The notes: generated by a model not told the origin, from the sequence alone. A DNA stretch of 12,946 nt from JAXGPP01 sp964436865 (GCA_964436865.1 CAYTFK010000201.1:1-12946); one strand, 5' to 3'. Shown: positions 1 to 6,331, numbered from the stretch's first letter. Numbers and translations are program-made.

Positions 1-351
1 AAGAACGTACTGCCGGGAATCGTGCACCACCATGAGCATTTCGACGGGAACGGATATCCCGATGGCCTGCGCGGCGAAGACATCCCGCTGGCGGCCCGCA
101 TCCTGGCGGTCGCCGACACGTACGACGCCCTGACCAGCGACCGTCCGTACAGGTCGGGCTTGCCGCAAGAGAAAGCGGAAGAAATCCTGCGCGCCGGGGC
201 AGGTACCCAGTGGGATCCCGACGTGATCCGAACCGCGATCCACGTGATGCCCGACCTGATCGCAATCCGCCTGGCCCATTCACCTTCGGAACCGAAGCGG
301 CGCAAGGCCGGCGGCACGGCCGCGGAGACATTCCCTTCCCGGGAGAACTGA
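1..351 (+). CDS. HD-GYP domain cyclic-di-GMP phosphodiesterase, C-terminal part
   Basis: This is the C-terminal 116 residues of a protein whose start lies left of the window. Frame 1 is open from base 1 to the TGA at 349-351. It shows the second half of an HD-GYP domain in canonical order: HHHEHFDGNGYPDGL (the HHE and GYP signatures), G-ED-IPLAARILAVAD, then YDALTSDRPYR, and GAGTQWDP near the end. HD-GYP proteins hydrolyse cyclic di-GMP, and the metal-binding and GYP residues visible here are intact, so activity is expected. The N-terminal metal ligands and any receiver or sensor domain are outside the window. The tail after about residue 95 is basic and low in complexity. The next gene starts 6 bp downstream, so it is probably the first visible gene of the pseudopilin operon. 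That suggests a link between cyclic di-GMP and secretion or surface appendages, which is inference from position only. Confidence 0.93.
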   Translation, partial: KNVLPGIVHHHEHFDGNGYPDGLRGEDIPLAARILAVADTYDALTSDRPYRSGLPQEKAEEILRAGAGTQWDPDVIRTAIHVMPDLIAIRLAHSPSEPKRRKAGGTAAETFPSREN

Positions 352-357
352 AACGGG

Positions 358-861
358 ATGCGATACGCACGCCCCGAACGCTGCCGGCCTTCCCGCGGCG
401 TGACGCTCGTCGAATTGACGATGGTGGTGCTGATCATCGGCATTCTGGCGATGGTTGCCGCGCCGCGCCATATCGGATCCCTGGCCCACTTCCGCGTCGA
501 GGCAGCCGCGCGGCGAATCGCTGCCGACCTGGAGTGGGCGCGCCAGACGGCGCGAACCACGGGCGTCAACCAGACGGTGACCTTCGACCGAGAGGCCAAC
601 ACCTACACCATGGCCACGACTCCCGACCCGGACCATCCCATGGCGAACCTGTCGGTGGATCTGTCCCGTTCGGCATACTCGGCGTCGCTGACCGGGGCCG
701 ATTTCGACGGCGCGAATCAATTGACGTACGACCTGAACGGGCGCCCGCTGGCGGGGCCCGCACTTGCGCCATTGGTCAATGGCCAGATCATCATCAGTTC
801 CGGATCGCGGCAGCGCACCGTTGTTGTCGATGGAGCCACCGGTCACGCGCGAATCGAGTGA
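358..861 (+). CDS. GspH-like prepilin-type pseudopilin
   Basis: A 167-residue protein with a type III (prepilin) signal: a basic leader of 14 residues ending in SRG, then VTLVEL with the conserved Glu at position +5, and a hydrophobic stretch TMVVLIIGILAMVAAPR. Prepilin peptidase would cut after Gly14. The following stretch (about residues 38-60, RVEAAARRIAADLEWARQTAR) is the amphipathic helix typical of GspH/FimT-like minor pseudopilins ('A..l...l..AR..A'). The remainder looks like a beta-rich globular head ending in RTVVVDGATGHARIE, a typical GspH C-terminus. It probably sits in the periplasmic pseudopilus tip of a type II secretion or type IV pilus-like machine. ATG 358 is 6 bp after the HD-GYP stop; GGGAG at 341-345 is a rather distant ribosome-binding site. 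The exact minor pseudopilin class (GspH rather than another) is a family-level inference. Confidence 0.88.
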   Translation: MRYARPERCRPSRGVTLVELTMVVLIIGILAMVAAPRHIGSLAHFRVEAAARRIAADLEWARQTARTTGVNQTVTFDREANTYTMATTPDPDHPMANLSVDLSRSAYSASLTGADFDGANQLTYDLNGRPLAGPALAPLVNGQIIISSGSRQRTVVVDGATGHARIE

Positions 862-871
862 GACACCAGGC

Positions 872-1742
872 ATGCGAGTTGACCGCGCGAACAAACGCCA
901 CGGGTACACGTTGATCGAGCTTGTGATCGCCGCAGGTGCATCAAGCCTGCTCGTCGGCGGACTATGCTCAGTGGTGTTCCTCGCCGGTCGGGCGCTCAAC
1001 GAGGGTTCCAGCAGCGCCGTCGAGACCAGCAAGGCTGCCGAGGCGCTCGACGACACCAGCTTTGAGTGGCATCACGCCTCGAGTTTCTCGGAACGGGCGG
1101 CCCGGGCCGTCACCTACAGGCTTCCCGATCCCGACGCCGAGGGGCTGGATGAGACCGTTCGCCTGTCTTGGAGCGGCACCGCGGGCGACCCCTTGCAGTT
1201 GGCTCGAAACGGAGGCGCCGCCGCGAACCTCGCGGTGGACGTCCGCGAGTTCCGACTCGCTTACTCCACGCGGCCAGTGGTCGGCACAGGCTTCGCCAAG
1301 GGCTGGATCGGCGACGAAAGCCTCGTCGCCCACTGGACTTTCGATGAAGGCTCGGGAGCGGTCGCCAACGATGCGACGGCCAACGCGAACCACGGCACCC
1401 TGGTGAACGGCCCGACTTGGATAGCAGGCCATCTCGGCCAGGGACTGCAATTCGACGGCACGAACGATTACGTCACCGTGCCNNNNNNNNNNNNNNNNNN
1501 NNNNNNNNNNNNNNNNNNNNNNNNNNNNNNNNNNNNNNNNNNNNNNNNNNNNNNNNNNNNNNNNNNNNNNNNNNNNNNNNNNCCAGACGACCAGCGTGGG
1601 ACTGCTTCCGAATACTCAGGCGTTGACCATCGGCCGGGAAGTCAATGGCAGCTATTGGCGAGGCATTCTCGACGACGTGCGAATCTACAATCGTGCGCTT
1701 TCCGGCACCGAGATTATGCAATTGAAGAACGGCGAGCTATGA
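872..1742 (+). CDS. Pseudopilin with C-terminal LamG (concanavalin-like) domain, interrupted by an assembly gap
   Basis: The start is ATG 872, which gives a short basic leader ending in KRHG followed by YTLIELVIAAGASSLLVGG. This is a prepilin cleavage site after Gly11 with Glu at +5. Residues 40 to about 148 resemble the head of GspJ/PilW-type minor pilins. From about residue 150 (nt 1319) a LamG-like jelly-roll begins: LVAHWTFDEGSGAVANDAT, then HGTLVNGPTW and LQFDGTNDYVTV. The sequence enters 100 N at 1483. After the gap, a different frame (codons from 1584) gives the matching end of a LamG domain: ALTIGREVNGSYWRG, LDDVRIYNRALSGTEI, stop TGA 1740-1742. The frame change across the N run is an artefact of an arbitrary gap size; the true gap must be a multiple of 3. 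The ATG of the next gene overlaps this stop by 4 bp. Role: probably a minor pseudopilin with a carbohydrate- or protein-binding tip domain (inference). Confidence 0.82.
1483..1582. other. Assembly gap (100 N)
   Basis: Exactly 100 N, the conventional placeholder for a gap of unknown length. The coding frames on the two sides are only compatible if the real missing sequence is a multiple of three bases. From the usual size of LamG domains, the central 60-90 residues appear to be missing, so the real gap is probably longer than 100 bases. The size estimate is inference. Confidence 0.98.
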
Positions 1743-2409
1743 AGAGGACATCCCTCAGACTTCGCATATCTCCGACCGGCCGGCTTGAGCCCCGGCAGCG
1801 TCGAGCGGGCCTTACCCTGGCCGAGATCGCCGTCGCCGCCGCGCTGGTCGGGGTACTGATGGTGGCCACACTCGACGGCGCCGGCGCGGTGTTCCGCTCG
1901 CGCCATGTAGCGCGTCAGCGGGTAGGGGGCGACCGGCTGGCATGGGATCTGATATGTCCGAGATCATGCAGGCCCCTTACGAAGATCCCGTGACAAGCGG
2001 CGGTTTCGGCCTCGAGGCAGGTGAGTCGGGAGGTACACGCGCGGCATGGGACGATGTCGACGACTATGACGGATACACCGACTCACCGCCCGAGGACCGG
2101 GCCGGCGAGGCGATTCCCGACGCATCCGGATGGTCACGATCCGTCAGTGTCGCTCGCGCCCGTGTCGGCAACCCGATGGCCGACGACGTGTCGGACTCCG
2201 GGCTGAAGCGAGTCACGGTCACCGTCACCAGTCCGACCGGGGAGCAATTCTCGTTCTCCACATTGCGCGCCAGGGCCGGATTGCTTGAATTCCGCGGACC
2301 GTTGGACGACACCTTAGTCACTGGCGTTTCCGGGCGCTTGCGCCTCGGCGAGGGGGGGCAGACCGTGATCGATGCCGGCGCCGTGGCAAACCATGCCAAG
2401 GACGACTAA
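1739..2409 (+). pseudogene. GspI/PilV-like pseudopilin split by a 2-base frameshift
   Basis: ATG 1739 overlaps the previous stop in an ATGA arrangement. The N-terminal part has a basic leader, then RRAG | LTLAEIAVAAALVGVLMVA, a prepilin signal with cleavage after Gly24 and Glu at +5. This frame reads to ...GDRLAWDL at 1949-1951 and then degenerates to a stop at 1991-1993. The frame starting at ATG 1954 continues exactly where it left off (MSEIMQAPYEDP...) to the TAA at 2407-2409. It includes FGLEAGESGG and DDVDDYDGYTDSPPED, a motif I know from planctomycete PilV-like pilins. Removing one AT from the ATAT at 1952-1955 restores one 222-residue protein. The cause is therefore a dinucleotide duplication, either a real mutation or an error close to the assembly gap. 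No slippery heptamer is visible, so programmed frameshifting is unlikely. If intact, it is a minor pseudopilin of the same apparatus. Confidence 0.82.
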
Positions 2410-2413
2410 GCCC

Positions 2414-3712
2414 ATGGCGATGGCAACCTCGAAAGCCTGCCTTTCCATCACTGCACGGCACACCCGCCACGGATCGGTCTACCTTGCCGTACTGGGAGTG
2501 GCGATGATCGCCACGATGTGTGTGCTTGCCGGCATGCACGTGGCTCGGGGCAGGCTCAGAGGCGCCCAGAACGATAGCGACCGACGCCGCGCCAGGCTCC
2601 TGGCCACGGCGGCGGTGGAACATGCCATCAGCCTCATGCGGCAGAATCCCTCCGGCGCCGGCGGGTGGCGCAACGCACAGTTCAACAACATCGAGTCAGC
2701 GCCAATGGACTTTGGCGGCGGTCGGATGTCGTTCAAGCTGGTGGACGAGGATGGGGTCTTGAGCGATGACGCCACCGATCCGGTGTGGATCTATGGTTAC
2801 GGCCGCGCCGGGAAGGCCGTGTGGGCGGAACGTGCCAAGGCACGGACCGACCGCGGACTGCCGCTTGAAGCGCTCAATACGGTGGTCCATTGCTCGGGCA
2901 CACTGGAGATCCAGACGGGCATGACGTTGACCGCCACCGGCGCTCCAGCATCGACCGACACCACTTTACTCCTCGGCGGGCAGATTGTCGGCGACGCTCA
3001 TGCGGCGGCGAAGAGCGGCACAGGAACGGCCTCGGGGACGCTGCTCGTTCCGGCTGCGAAGAAAGGAGTGCCCTTTCCCAACGTCTTCGACGACTATAAG
3101 GCCCGAGCCACGCAACTGGCGTTTGCCGGCGACTTGAACACCATCGTGCTCGCTCCCGGCCGAAACGAGTACGGTGGCGGGCTCAATGCCGACGGCGTGT
3201 ACTACATCGCCACCGGTGGCACGGACATCTCGCTCAGCAAAGTCCGTATCTGCGGCACGCTGGTGATCGACGCCCCGGGCAGGACCGTGACGCTGGATGA
3301 GCGGTGCTTCATCGCACCGTTTCGCGACGATTTTCCCGCCCTGATCGTCAAGGGAAATCTGGCGCTCAGATTGAAGGCGGTCGCCATGCCGCTGCTCCAG
3401 GAGAACACGATTCATCACAACTTCAATCCCGCCGGCGCACCCTACCTCGGCACGGCTGACATCGATCTGGCGGACGGTTACCCGAACGAAGTCCGGGGCG
3501 TGATTCACGTGATCGGCAACGTCAGCATCCCGGAACGGGGCGTCTATCGTGGATCGTTGCTCGTTCAGGGCGGCGTGTCGGTGGCAGCCTCGGTCCAGTT
3601 CATTCATGACAGCGAGTTGCTGATGAATCCGCCGATCGGCTATTCGAGCGACCCCGACGGCGTGCTGATGCTCATCCAATCCGGGACCTGGTCCCGCGAG
3701 CCTTCTCTGTAG
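2414..3712 (+). CDS. PilX/GspK-like large pilus-associated membrane protein
   Basis: A 432-residue protein starting at ATG 2414, 4 bp after the previous stop, with AAGGAC at 2399-2404 as a possible ribosome-binding site. An in-frame ATG at 2420 and one upstream at 2372 are less likely. A single hydrophobic segment (about residues 21-44, SVYLAVLGVAMIATMCVLAG) follows a basic leader but lacks the Glu at +5, as in GspK/PilX-type components. Next comes a helix with RRARLLATAAVEHAISLMRQNP, typical of PilX-like proteins in this position of planctomycete pilin operons. The C-terminal 280 residues are beta-rich and glycine-rich with repeating hydrophobic turns (GTLVIDAPGRTVTL, ALIVKGNLALRLKA, GVIHVIGNVSI, GSLLVQGGVSVAA), which suggests a solenoid or polymer-forming-like fold. 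Location: inner membrane anchored with a periplasmic head. Role: large minor component of the pseudopilus (inference from order and topology). Confidence 0.78.
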   Translation: MAMATSKACLSITARHTRHGSVYLAVLGVAMIATMCVLAGMHVARGRLRGAQNDSDRRRARLLATAAVEHAISLMRQNPSGAGGWRNAQFNNIESAPMDFGGGRMSFKLVDEDGVLSDDATDPVWIYGYGRAGKAVWAERAKARTDRGLPLEALNTVVHCSGTLEIQTGMTLTATGAPASTDTTLLLGGQIVGDAHAAAKSGTGTASGTLLVPAAKKGVPFPNVFDDYKARATQLAFAGDLNTIVLAPGRNEYGGGLNADGVYYIATGGTDISLSKVRICGTLVIDAPGRTVTLDERCFIAPFRDDFPALIVKGNLALRLKAVAMPLLQENTIHHNFNPAGAPYLGTADIDLADGYPNEVRGVIHVIGNVSIPERGVYRGSLLVQGGVSVAASVQFIHDSELLMNPPIGYSSDPDGVLMLIQSGTWSREPSL

Positions 3713-3847
3713 GGCTGGCCGCTCCCTCCTCCTCGCTGCCCGCGAGCGAACCCCTTGTGAAACGGGTCCGCCCCACGGCTGACCTCTGCCCCGGCAACGA
3801 GGAAACGGAAGTCAGGGCGCGGACCGCCGTCCGAGGGTTCGCTTGCG

Positions 3848-4186
3848 ATGCGCACGCCCATCGAATCCTTGTTCCCACTGGACGGCGGCCCTAGAATCCC
3901 AGTGGGCAGGCTGGGAGGTACCGTGATCGGATTAGCGCGGCTGGATTTCCGTATTGTGCTCCGTCCGGGACTCACTCCCGCCGAGCGGCTGCGACTGATG
4001 GAAGTGCTGGAGAAATGGGCCGTCAAGCGGTCGGGATTGAAACCCTCGCGGTTCATCAGCAATTCGCGGATGATTCTCTTCGTGTTACCCGTAGACCGTG
4101 ATCTGGCACTGGAGACGCTTCGCGATTGCCTGCCGCAGGAATGGGTGGCCGACGTCGTCGTCGGCGGTGTGAGTTGGAATGCATGA
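3848..4186 (+). CDS. Small protein of unknown function, coupled to the HNH-MsrB gene
   Basis: 112 residues from ATG 3848 (GAGGG at 3833-3837), or 87 residues from GTG 3923, which has a better-placed GGGAGG at 3913-3918; the first 25 residues are therefore uncertain. The core LARLDFRIVLRPGLTP-AERLRLMEVLEKWA...MILFVLPVDRDLALETLRDCLPQEW-VADVVVGGVSW reads as an alternating beta-alpha-beta-alpha-beta small domain, with no signal peptide or membrane segment, so it is cytoplasmic. The stop codon overlaps the next start in an ATGA, so translation of the two is probably coupled. I do not recognise the family. The pattern is loosely like the YggL/DUF469 ribosome-associated proteins, but I would not assign it. 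It is probably the first gene of a two-gene unit separate from the pilin operon, since 135 bp separate it from the previous stop. Confidence 0.72.
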   Translation: MRTPIESLFPLDGGPRIPVGRLGGTVIGLARLDFRIVLRPGLTPAERLRLMEVLEKWAVKRSGLKPSRFISNSRMILFVLPVDRDLALETLRDCLPQEWVADVVVGGVSWNA

Positions 4187-4902
4187 AGCTCTGCGAGTTG
4201 TGCCTCTGCGAGGAAGCCTACAATTTCCACCATTTCATCCCGCGAACGCTGCATAGCAACAAGTGGTTCAAGAAGCGTTTCACTCGCGAGGAAATGCGAC
4301 AAGGGATCTACGTCTGCCGCCAATGTCACCGCACGATCCACGATCTGGTGCCCAATGAGAAAGATCTGGGTCGAATGTGCGCGAGCCTCGATGAGCTTCG
4401 CGCGCGGCCGGAGATCAAACGTTACCTAACCTGGAAGCAACAGAGGAGAGGGTTAATGCCTGATCCGTCCGACCCGGCCGAGTGGAGCGACGCGGAGTGG
4501 CGCGAGCGTCTCACCCCGGAGCAATTCGAGGTCACGCGGAAGAAGGGGACTGAGCGGGCCTTCACTGGCGAGTACTGGAATGTAAAGCGGCCGGGGCTCT
4601 ACCGCTGCATCTGCTGTGGCCAGCCGCTGTTCAGCTCGCAGGCCAAGTACGATTCGGGCACCGGGTGGCCCAGCTTCTGGCAGCCGGTGTCGGAGGAAAA
4701 CGTGAAGTCGGAGGCCGACCACAGCCATTTCATGACCCGGACCGAAATCACGTGCAGCCGTTGCCACGCGCACCTCGGACACGTCTTTGGCGATGGCCCT
4801 GACCCCACCGGCCTGCGGTACTGCATCAATTCGGCGGCGTTGAGGCTGGACGAGGATGCCTCCCAGCCACCGCTTGATGACCGGTCGTCGGAATCCCACT
4901 GA
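4183..4902 (+). CDS. msrB: Fusion of an HNH-nuclease-like domain to peptide methionine (R)-S-oxide reductase (MsrB)
   Basis: 239 residues from ATG 4183, which overlaps the preceding stop by 4 bp. Residues 1-90 are a complete small HNH-type domain: zinc-type pairs C4-x2-C7 and C45-x2-C48, the double histidine in FHHFIPR (16-17) and CHRTIH (H49, H53), then DELRARPEIKRYLTW. Residues 92-239 are a full MsrB: zinc pairs C142-x2-C145 and C191-x2-C194, GTGWPSFW, HAHLGHVFGDG, and the catalytic Cys214 in RYCINSAAL. MsrB reduces methionine-R-sulfoxide in oxidised proteins using thioredoxin. The usual resolving Cys (DSGCGWPSF in many homologues) is Thr160 here, a known variation. No stop separates the halves, but ATG 4456 (Met92) has a strong ribosome-binding site 7 bp upstream, so free MsrB may also be made. 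The two domains are normally separate genes; the fusion is directly visible. Confidence 0.9.
   Translation: MKLCELCLCEEAYNFHHFIPRTLHSNKWFKKRFTREEMRQGIYVCRQCHRTIHDLVPNEKDLGRMCASLDELRARPEIKRYLTWKQQRRGLMPDPSDPAEWSDAEWRERLTPEQFEVTRKKGTERAFTGEYWNVKRPGLYRCICCGQPLFSSQAKYDSGTGWPSFWQPVSEENVKSEADHSHFMTRTEITCSRCHAHLGHVFGDGPDPTGLRYCINSAALRLDEDASQPPLDDRSSESH
4444..4458 (+). promoter_or_regulatory. Internal ribosome-binding site at the MsrB start
   Basis: AGGAG at 4444-4448, extended by AGGG, lies 7 bases before the ATG at 4456-4458. That ATG opens the MsrB domain (MPDPSDPAEW) inside the HNH-MsrB fusion frame. It is better than the ribosome-binding site of most genes in the window. It supports separate translation of MsrB, or an ancestral two-gene layout from which the HNH stop codon was lost. 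Confidence 0.6.
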
Positions 4903-4935
4903 ACGCATGCCCGGATCTGCCCGCGCCGGGAAAAG

Positions 4936-4974
4936 TCGGCAAATCGATTGAAGCGTTCTCGCCGCGATTGCCGA
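4936..4974 (+). other. Imperfect hairpin downstream of msrB
   Basis: TCGGCAAATCG (4936-4946) pairs with CGATTGCCGA (4965-4974) with a single bulged A; the loop is 18 nt. No T run follows. It is the first of a series of five hairpins in about 265 bases. Confidence 0.4.
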
Positions 4975-5001
4975 TCTCTCCCATAGAATGAGCCGGGAGG
5001 G

Positions 5002-5023
5002 CGGGACACGTTCGGTCCCGTTT
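5002..5023 (+). terminator. Terminator-like GC hairpin
   Basis: CGGGAC (5002-5007) pairs with GTCCCG (5015-5020) around a 7-nt loop, followed by TTT. It is short and has a weak T run; it lies just upstream of the stronger hairpin at 5030 and may act with it as a tandem terminator for the msrB transcript. Confidence 0.45.
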
Positions 5024-5029
5024 CAGGAT

Positions 5030-5073
5030 AAAGATCATGGTAAGACGACGGATCGGCTTACCATGATCTTTTT
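5030..5073 (+). terminator. Strong intrinsic terminator
   Basis: A perfect 15-bp stem, AAAGATCATGGTAAG (5030-5044) with CTTACCATGATCTTT (5057-5071), around a 12-nt loop, with the T run extending to 5073. It lies 127 bp after the msrB stop on the same strand and most likely ends that transcript. Confidence 0.8.
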
Positions 5074-5090
5074 ATTGCGCTAATGACATG

Positions 5091-5142
5091 GTTTCGGAAT
5101 CCGACGCCTGGCCGGGCCAATCGTGCCGAGCGATTCTGAAAC
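5091..5142. other. Hairpin with one G-T pair
   Basis: GTTTCGGAATC (5091-5101) pairs with GATTCTGAAAC (5132-5142), 11 pairs including one G-U. The 30-nt apical part contains a further short TGGC/GCCA stem. It is not followed by T in either direction, so it is either part of a structured RNA or chance; the wobble pair could reflect compensatory drift in a transcribed structure. Confidence 0.4.
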
Positions 5143-5159
5143 GGTCTGCCAGAAATGAG

Positions 5160-5200
5160 AAAGGCTCGGTGGGCTGCTGCGACACGCCAACCGAGCCTTT
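5160..5200. terminator. Terminator-like hairpin, possibly bidirectional
   Basis: AAAGGCTCGGT (5160-5170) pairs perfectly with ACCGAGCCTTT (5190-5200) around a 19-nt loop. The stem has terminal A-T pairs, so either strand ends in TTT. It may terminate leftward transcription from the gene at 5616-6059, or serve as a backup for rightward transcription. Confidence 0.5.
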
Positions 5201-5615
5201 CGACCGCGAAAACAGGCTCTTCCCGTGGATGGGATTCTTGACGCCGGCTGCGGCGTCGGGCAACTAAGGTTCGCGGTCCCGCTGGTTCTTCCTCAATCGG
5301 TCCCTGAGGCGACAAGGGCTCGCGTTCCACTCGGCGCCAGAGGCATCAGTTGCTTGGGCTGGTCCCGGGGGCGGGTACCCCGGGACCAGATCCGCCATTG
5401 GGTCGACTGACGCTCTTCTTCTAACGCACTTCGCGTGCCAGAATGGGACAGTCCCGCGGCAATCACCTTCCGAATCTCCGCAAGTCCTGAAACAGCCGTT
5501 GCTTGCCCGCGACCGCCGCCGCGACCGCGACATACGGCGCGTCGACGCCTTTGTAGAATTTACACCCTGTCGCCCGCCGAGTTGTAAAGCATGCCCGCCG
5601 CCTGTCTCGCCGAAG
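5201..5615. other. Non-coding stretch with hairpins, no gene recognised
   Basis: No open frame here has a recognisable protein. Visible structures are GACGCC/GGCGTC (5240-5245 with 5252-5257), CCTCA/TGAGG (5291-5295 with 5305-5309), and the 11-bp stem at 5360-5388. The minus-strand frame 5264-5533 translates to a proline- and arginine-rich sequence without domain character, so I treat it as a shadow. The stretch could be a structured RNA or an interspersed repeat, but nothing matches an RNA family I can recognise. Confidence 0.5.
5360..5388. repeat. Perfect inverted repeat, 11-bp arms
   Basis: TGGTCCCGGGG (5360-5370) and CCCCGGGACCA (5378-5388) are exact reverse complements around the 7-nt loop GCGGGTA. 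The arms are almost all G/C and no T run follows, so it is not a standard terminator. It may be a REP-like extragenic palindrome or an RNA stem; copy number elsewhere in the genome cannot be seen. Confidence 0.6.
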
Positions 5616-6059
5616 TCAATGGATTTCGGTGGCGCGGAGGTTGCGAAGGACGCTGGTGCTCATCGCCAGGAAGACCTTTTCGATCTGCTCGAATTCGCGG
5701 TCTTCCGACTGGAAGAAGATGGTGTATGTCGCCCGTTCCGTTCTGAAGCATCGCACGGCAGCAGTGCTGGTGAGATCGAGGTAGTAGAAGTTCAAGTCGA
5801 AACCTGTCATGCCCACCCCGGCAATCGTCTCGCAAACCTCGCTTACTTCCAACTCGCTGTATTCCTCCTGCATCGCCTCAACGGCCGCGCGGGCCAGCTT
5901 GATCGGATCGGAGGCGTGCGGATCGACACTCACCGACCAGAAGGCGCCCCCGGGGCTGTAGACGGTCACTGACTGCCCGGATGCGGCTTCTTCGTGGTCG
6001 AGTTGCCAGTTCTCAGGGTACTGGAAAGAGAGTCCAAGCTTGCTGAACTCCGCCGGCAT
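5616..6059 (-). CDS. Conserved cytoplasmic protein, DcrB/DUF1795-like (tentative)
   Basis: 147 residues on the minus strand, ATG at 6057-6059. A ribosome-binding site GGGAG lies about 7 bases upstream (minus sense of 6066-6070). The start MPAEFSKLGLSFQYPENWQLD has the 'G..f.yP..W' opening of DcrB/DUF1795 and PsbP-like domains. The middle reads VTVYSPGGAFWSVSVDP, then an Ala/Glu-rich helix (LARAAVEAMQEEYSELE), then GFDLNFYYLDLTSTAAVRCFRTERATYTIFFQSEDREFEQIEKVFLAMSTSVL. This fits a PsbP-type alpha/beta sandwich of the usual single-domain length. There is no signal peptide or lipobox, unlike DcrB of enterobacteria. I know similar proteins of unknown function from planctomycetes; the family match is recalled from pattern, not tested. 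It is transcribed alone, diverging from the TPR gene across a 272-bp spacer. Confidence 0.82.
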   Translation of the reverse strand: MPAEFSKLGLSFQYPENWQLDHEEAASGQSVTVYSPGGAFWSVSVDPHASDPIKLARAAVEAMQEEYSELEVSEVCETIAGVGMTGFDLNFYYLDLTSTAAVRCFRTERATYTIFFQSEDREFEQIEKVFLAMSTSVLRNLRATEIH

Positions 6060-6331
6060 ATCCCGTCTCCCAAATTTCGGCCGTCAAGCTCTCTCCAGGT
6101 GGGGGACACGAAAGCTCCCCAATCGGAAGAGAGTATCCTAATCGTACAACTCGAACTAAGGACGGGCCAGCTCATGCCGGCCAACGCCAAGCCCCGGCTC
6201 CACCACGCGACCGCTACGCGGAGCCTACAAACCGGACTGGTGAGCAGGTGGGCCATTTGCTACCATCCCCAACTGCTTGCGAAGCGGTAGCGCCGGAGGG
6301 AGCCGGCCCACCAAGATACGGCTTGCCCGCC
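6060..6331. other. Divergent intergenic region between the minus-strand gene and the TPR lipoprotein gene
   Basis: The 272 bases between two divergent starts must hold both promoters. I see no convincing -35/-10 pair and no strong inverted repeat. The only clear signal is the ribosome-binding site of the minus-strand gene. Confidence 0.5.

Noticed and set aside
210..914. 234-codon plus-strand frame over the GspH-like gene
   Set aside because: Arginine- and proline-rich shadow with no domain; the frame starting at 358 has a clear prepilin signal.
764..1993. Single 409-codon frame across the N gap
   Set aside because: It joins the LamG pseudopilin to the next pseudopilin through an arbitrary 100-N gap in the wrong phase. 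The right-hand LamG end lies in a different frame.
1939..1995. Programmed ribosomal frameshift in the pseudopilin
   Set aside because: No slippery heptamer or downstream pseudoknot is visible; a simple AT duplication explains the shift.
2966..3679. 237-codon minus-strand frame opposite the PilX-like gene
   Set aside because: Composition shadow; His/Arg/Asp-rich with no recognisable domain.
5264..5533. 89-codon minus-strand frame in the gene-free stretch
   Set aside because: Low-complexity, crosses the palindrome at 5360-5388, and shows no conserved pattern that I can support.
5074..5615. SRP RNA, tmRNA, RNase P or 6S RNA in the gene-free stretch
   Set aside because: None of the conserved core sequences of these RNAs could be found on either strand.
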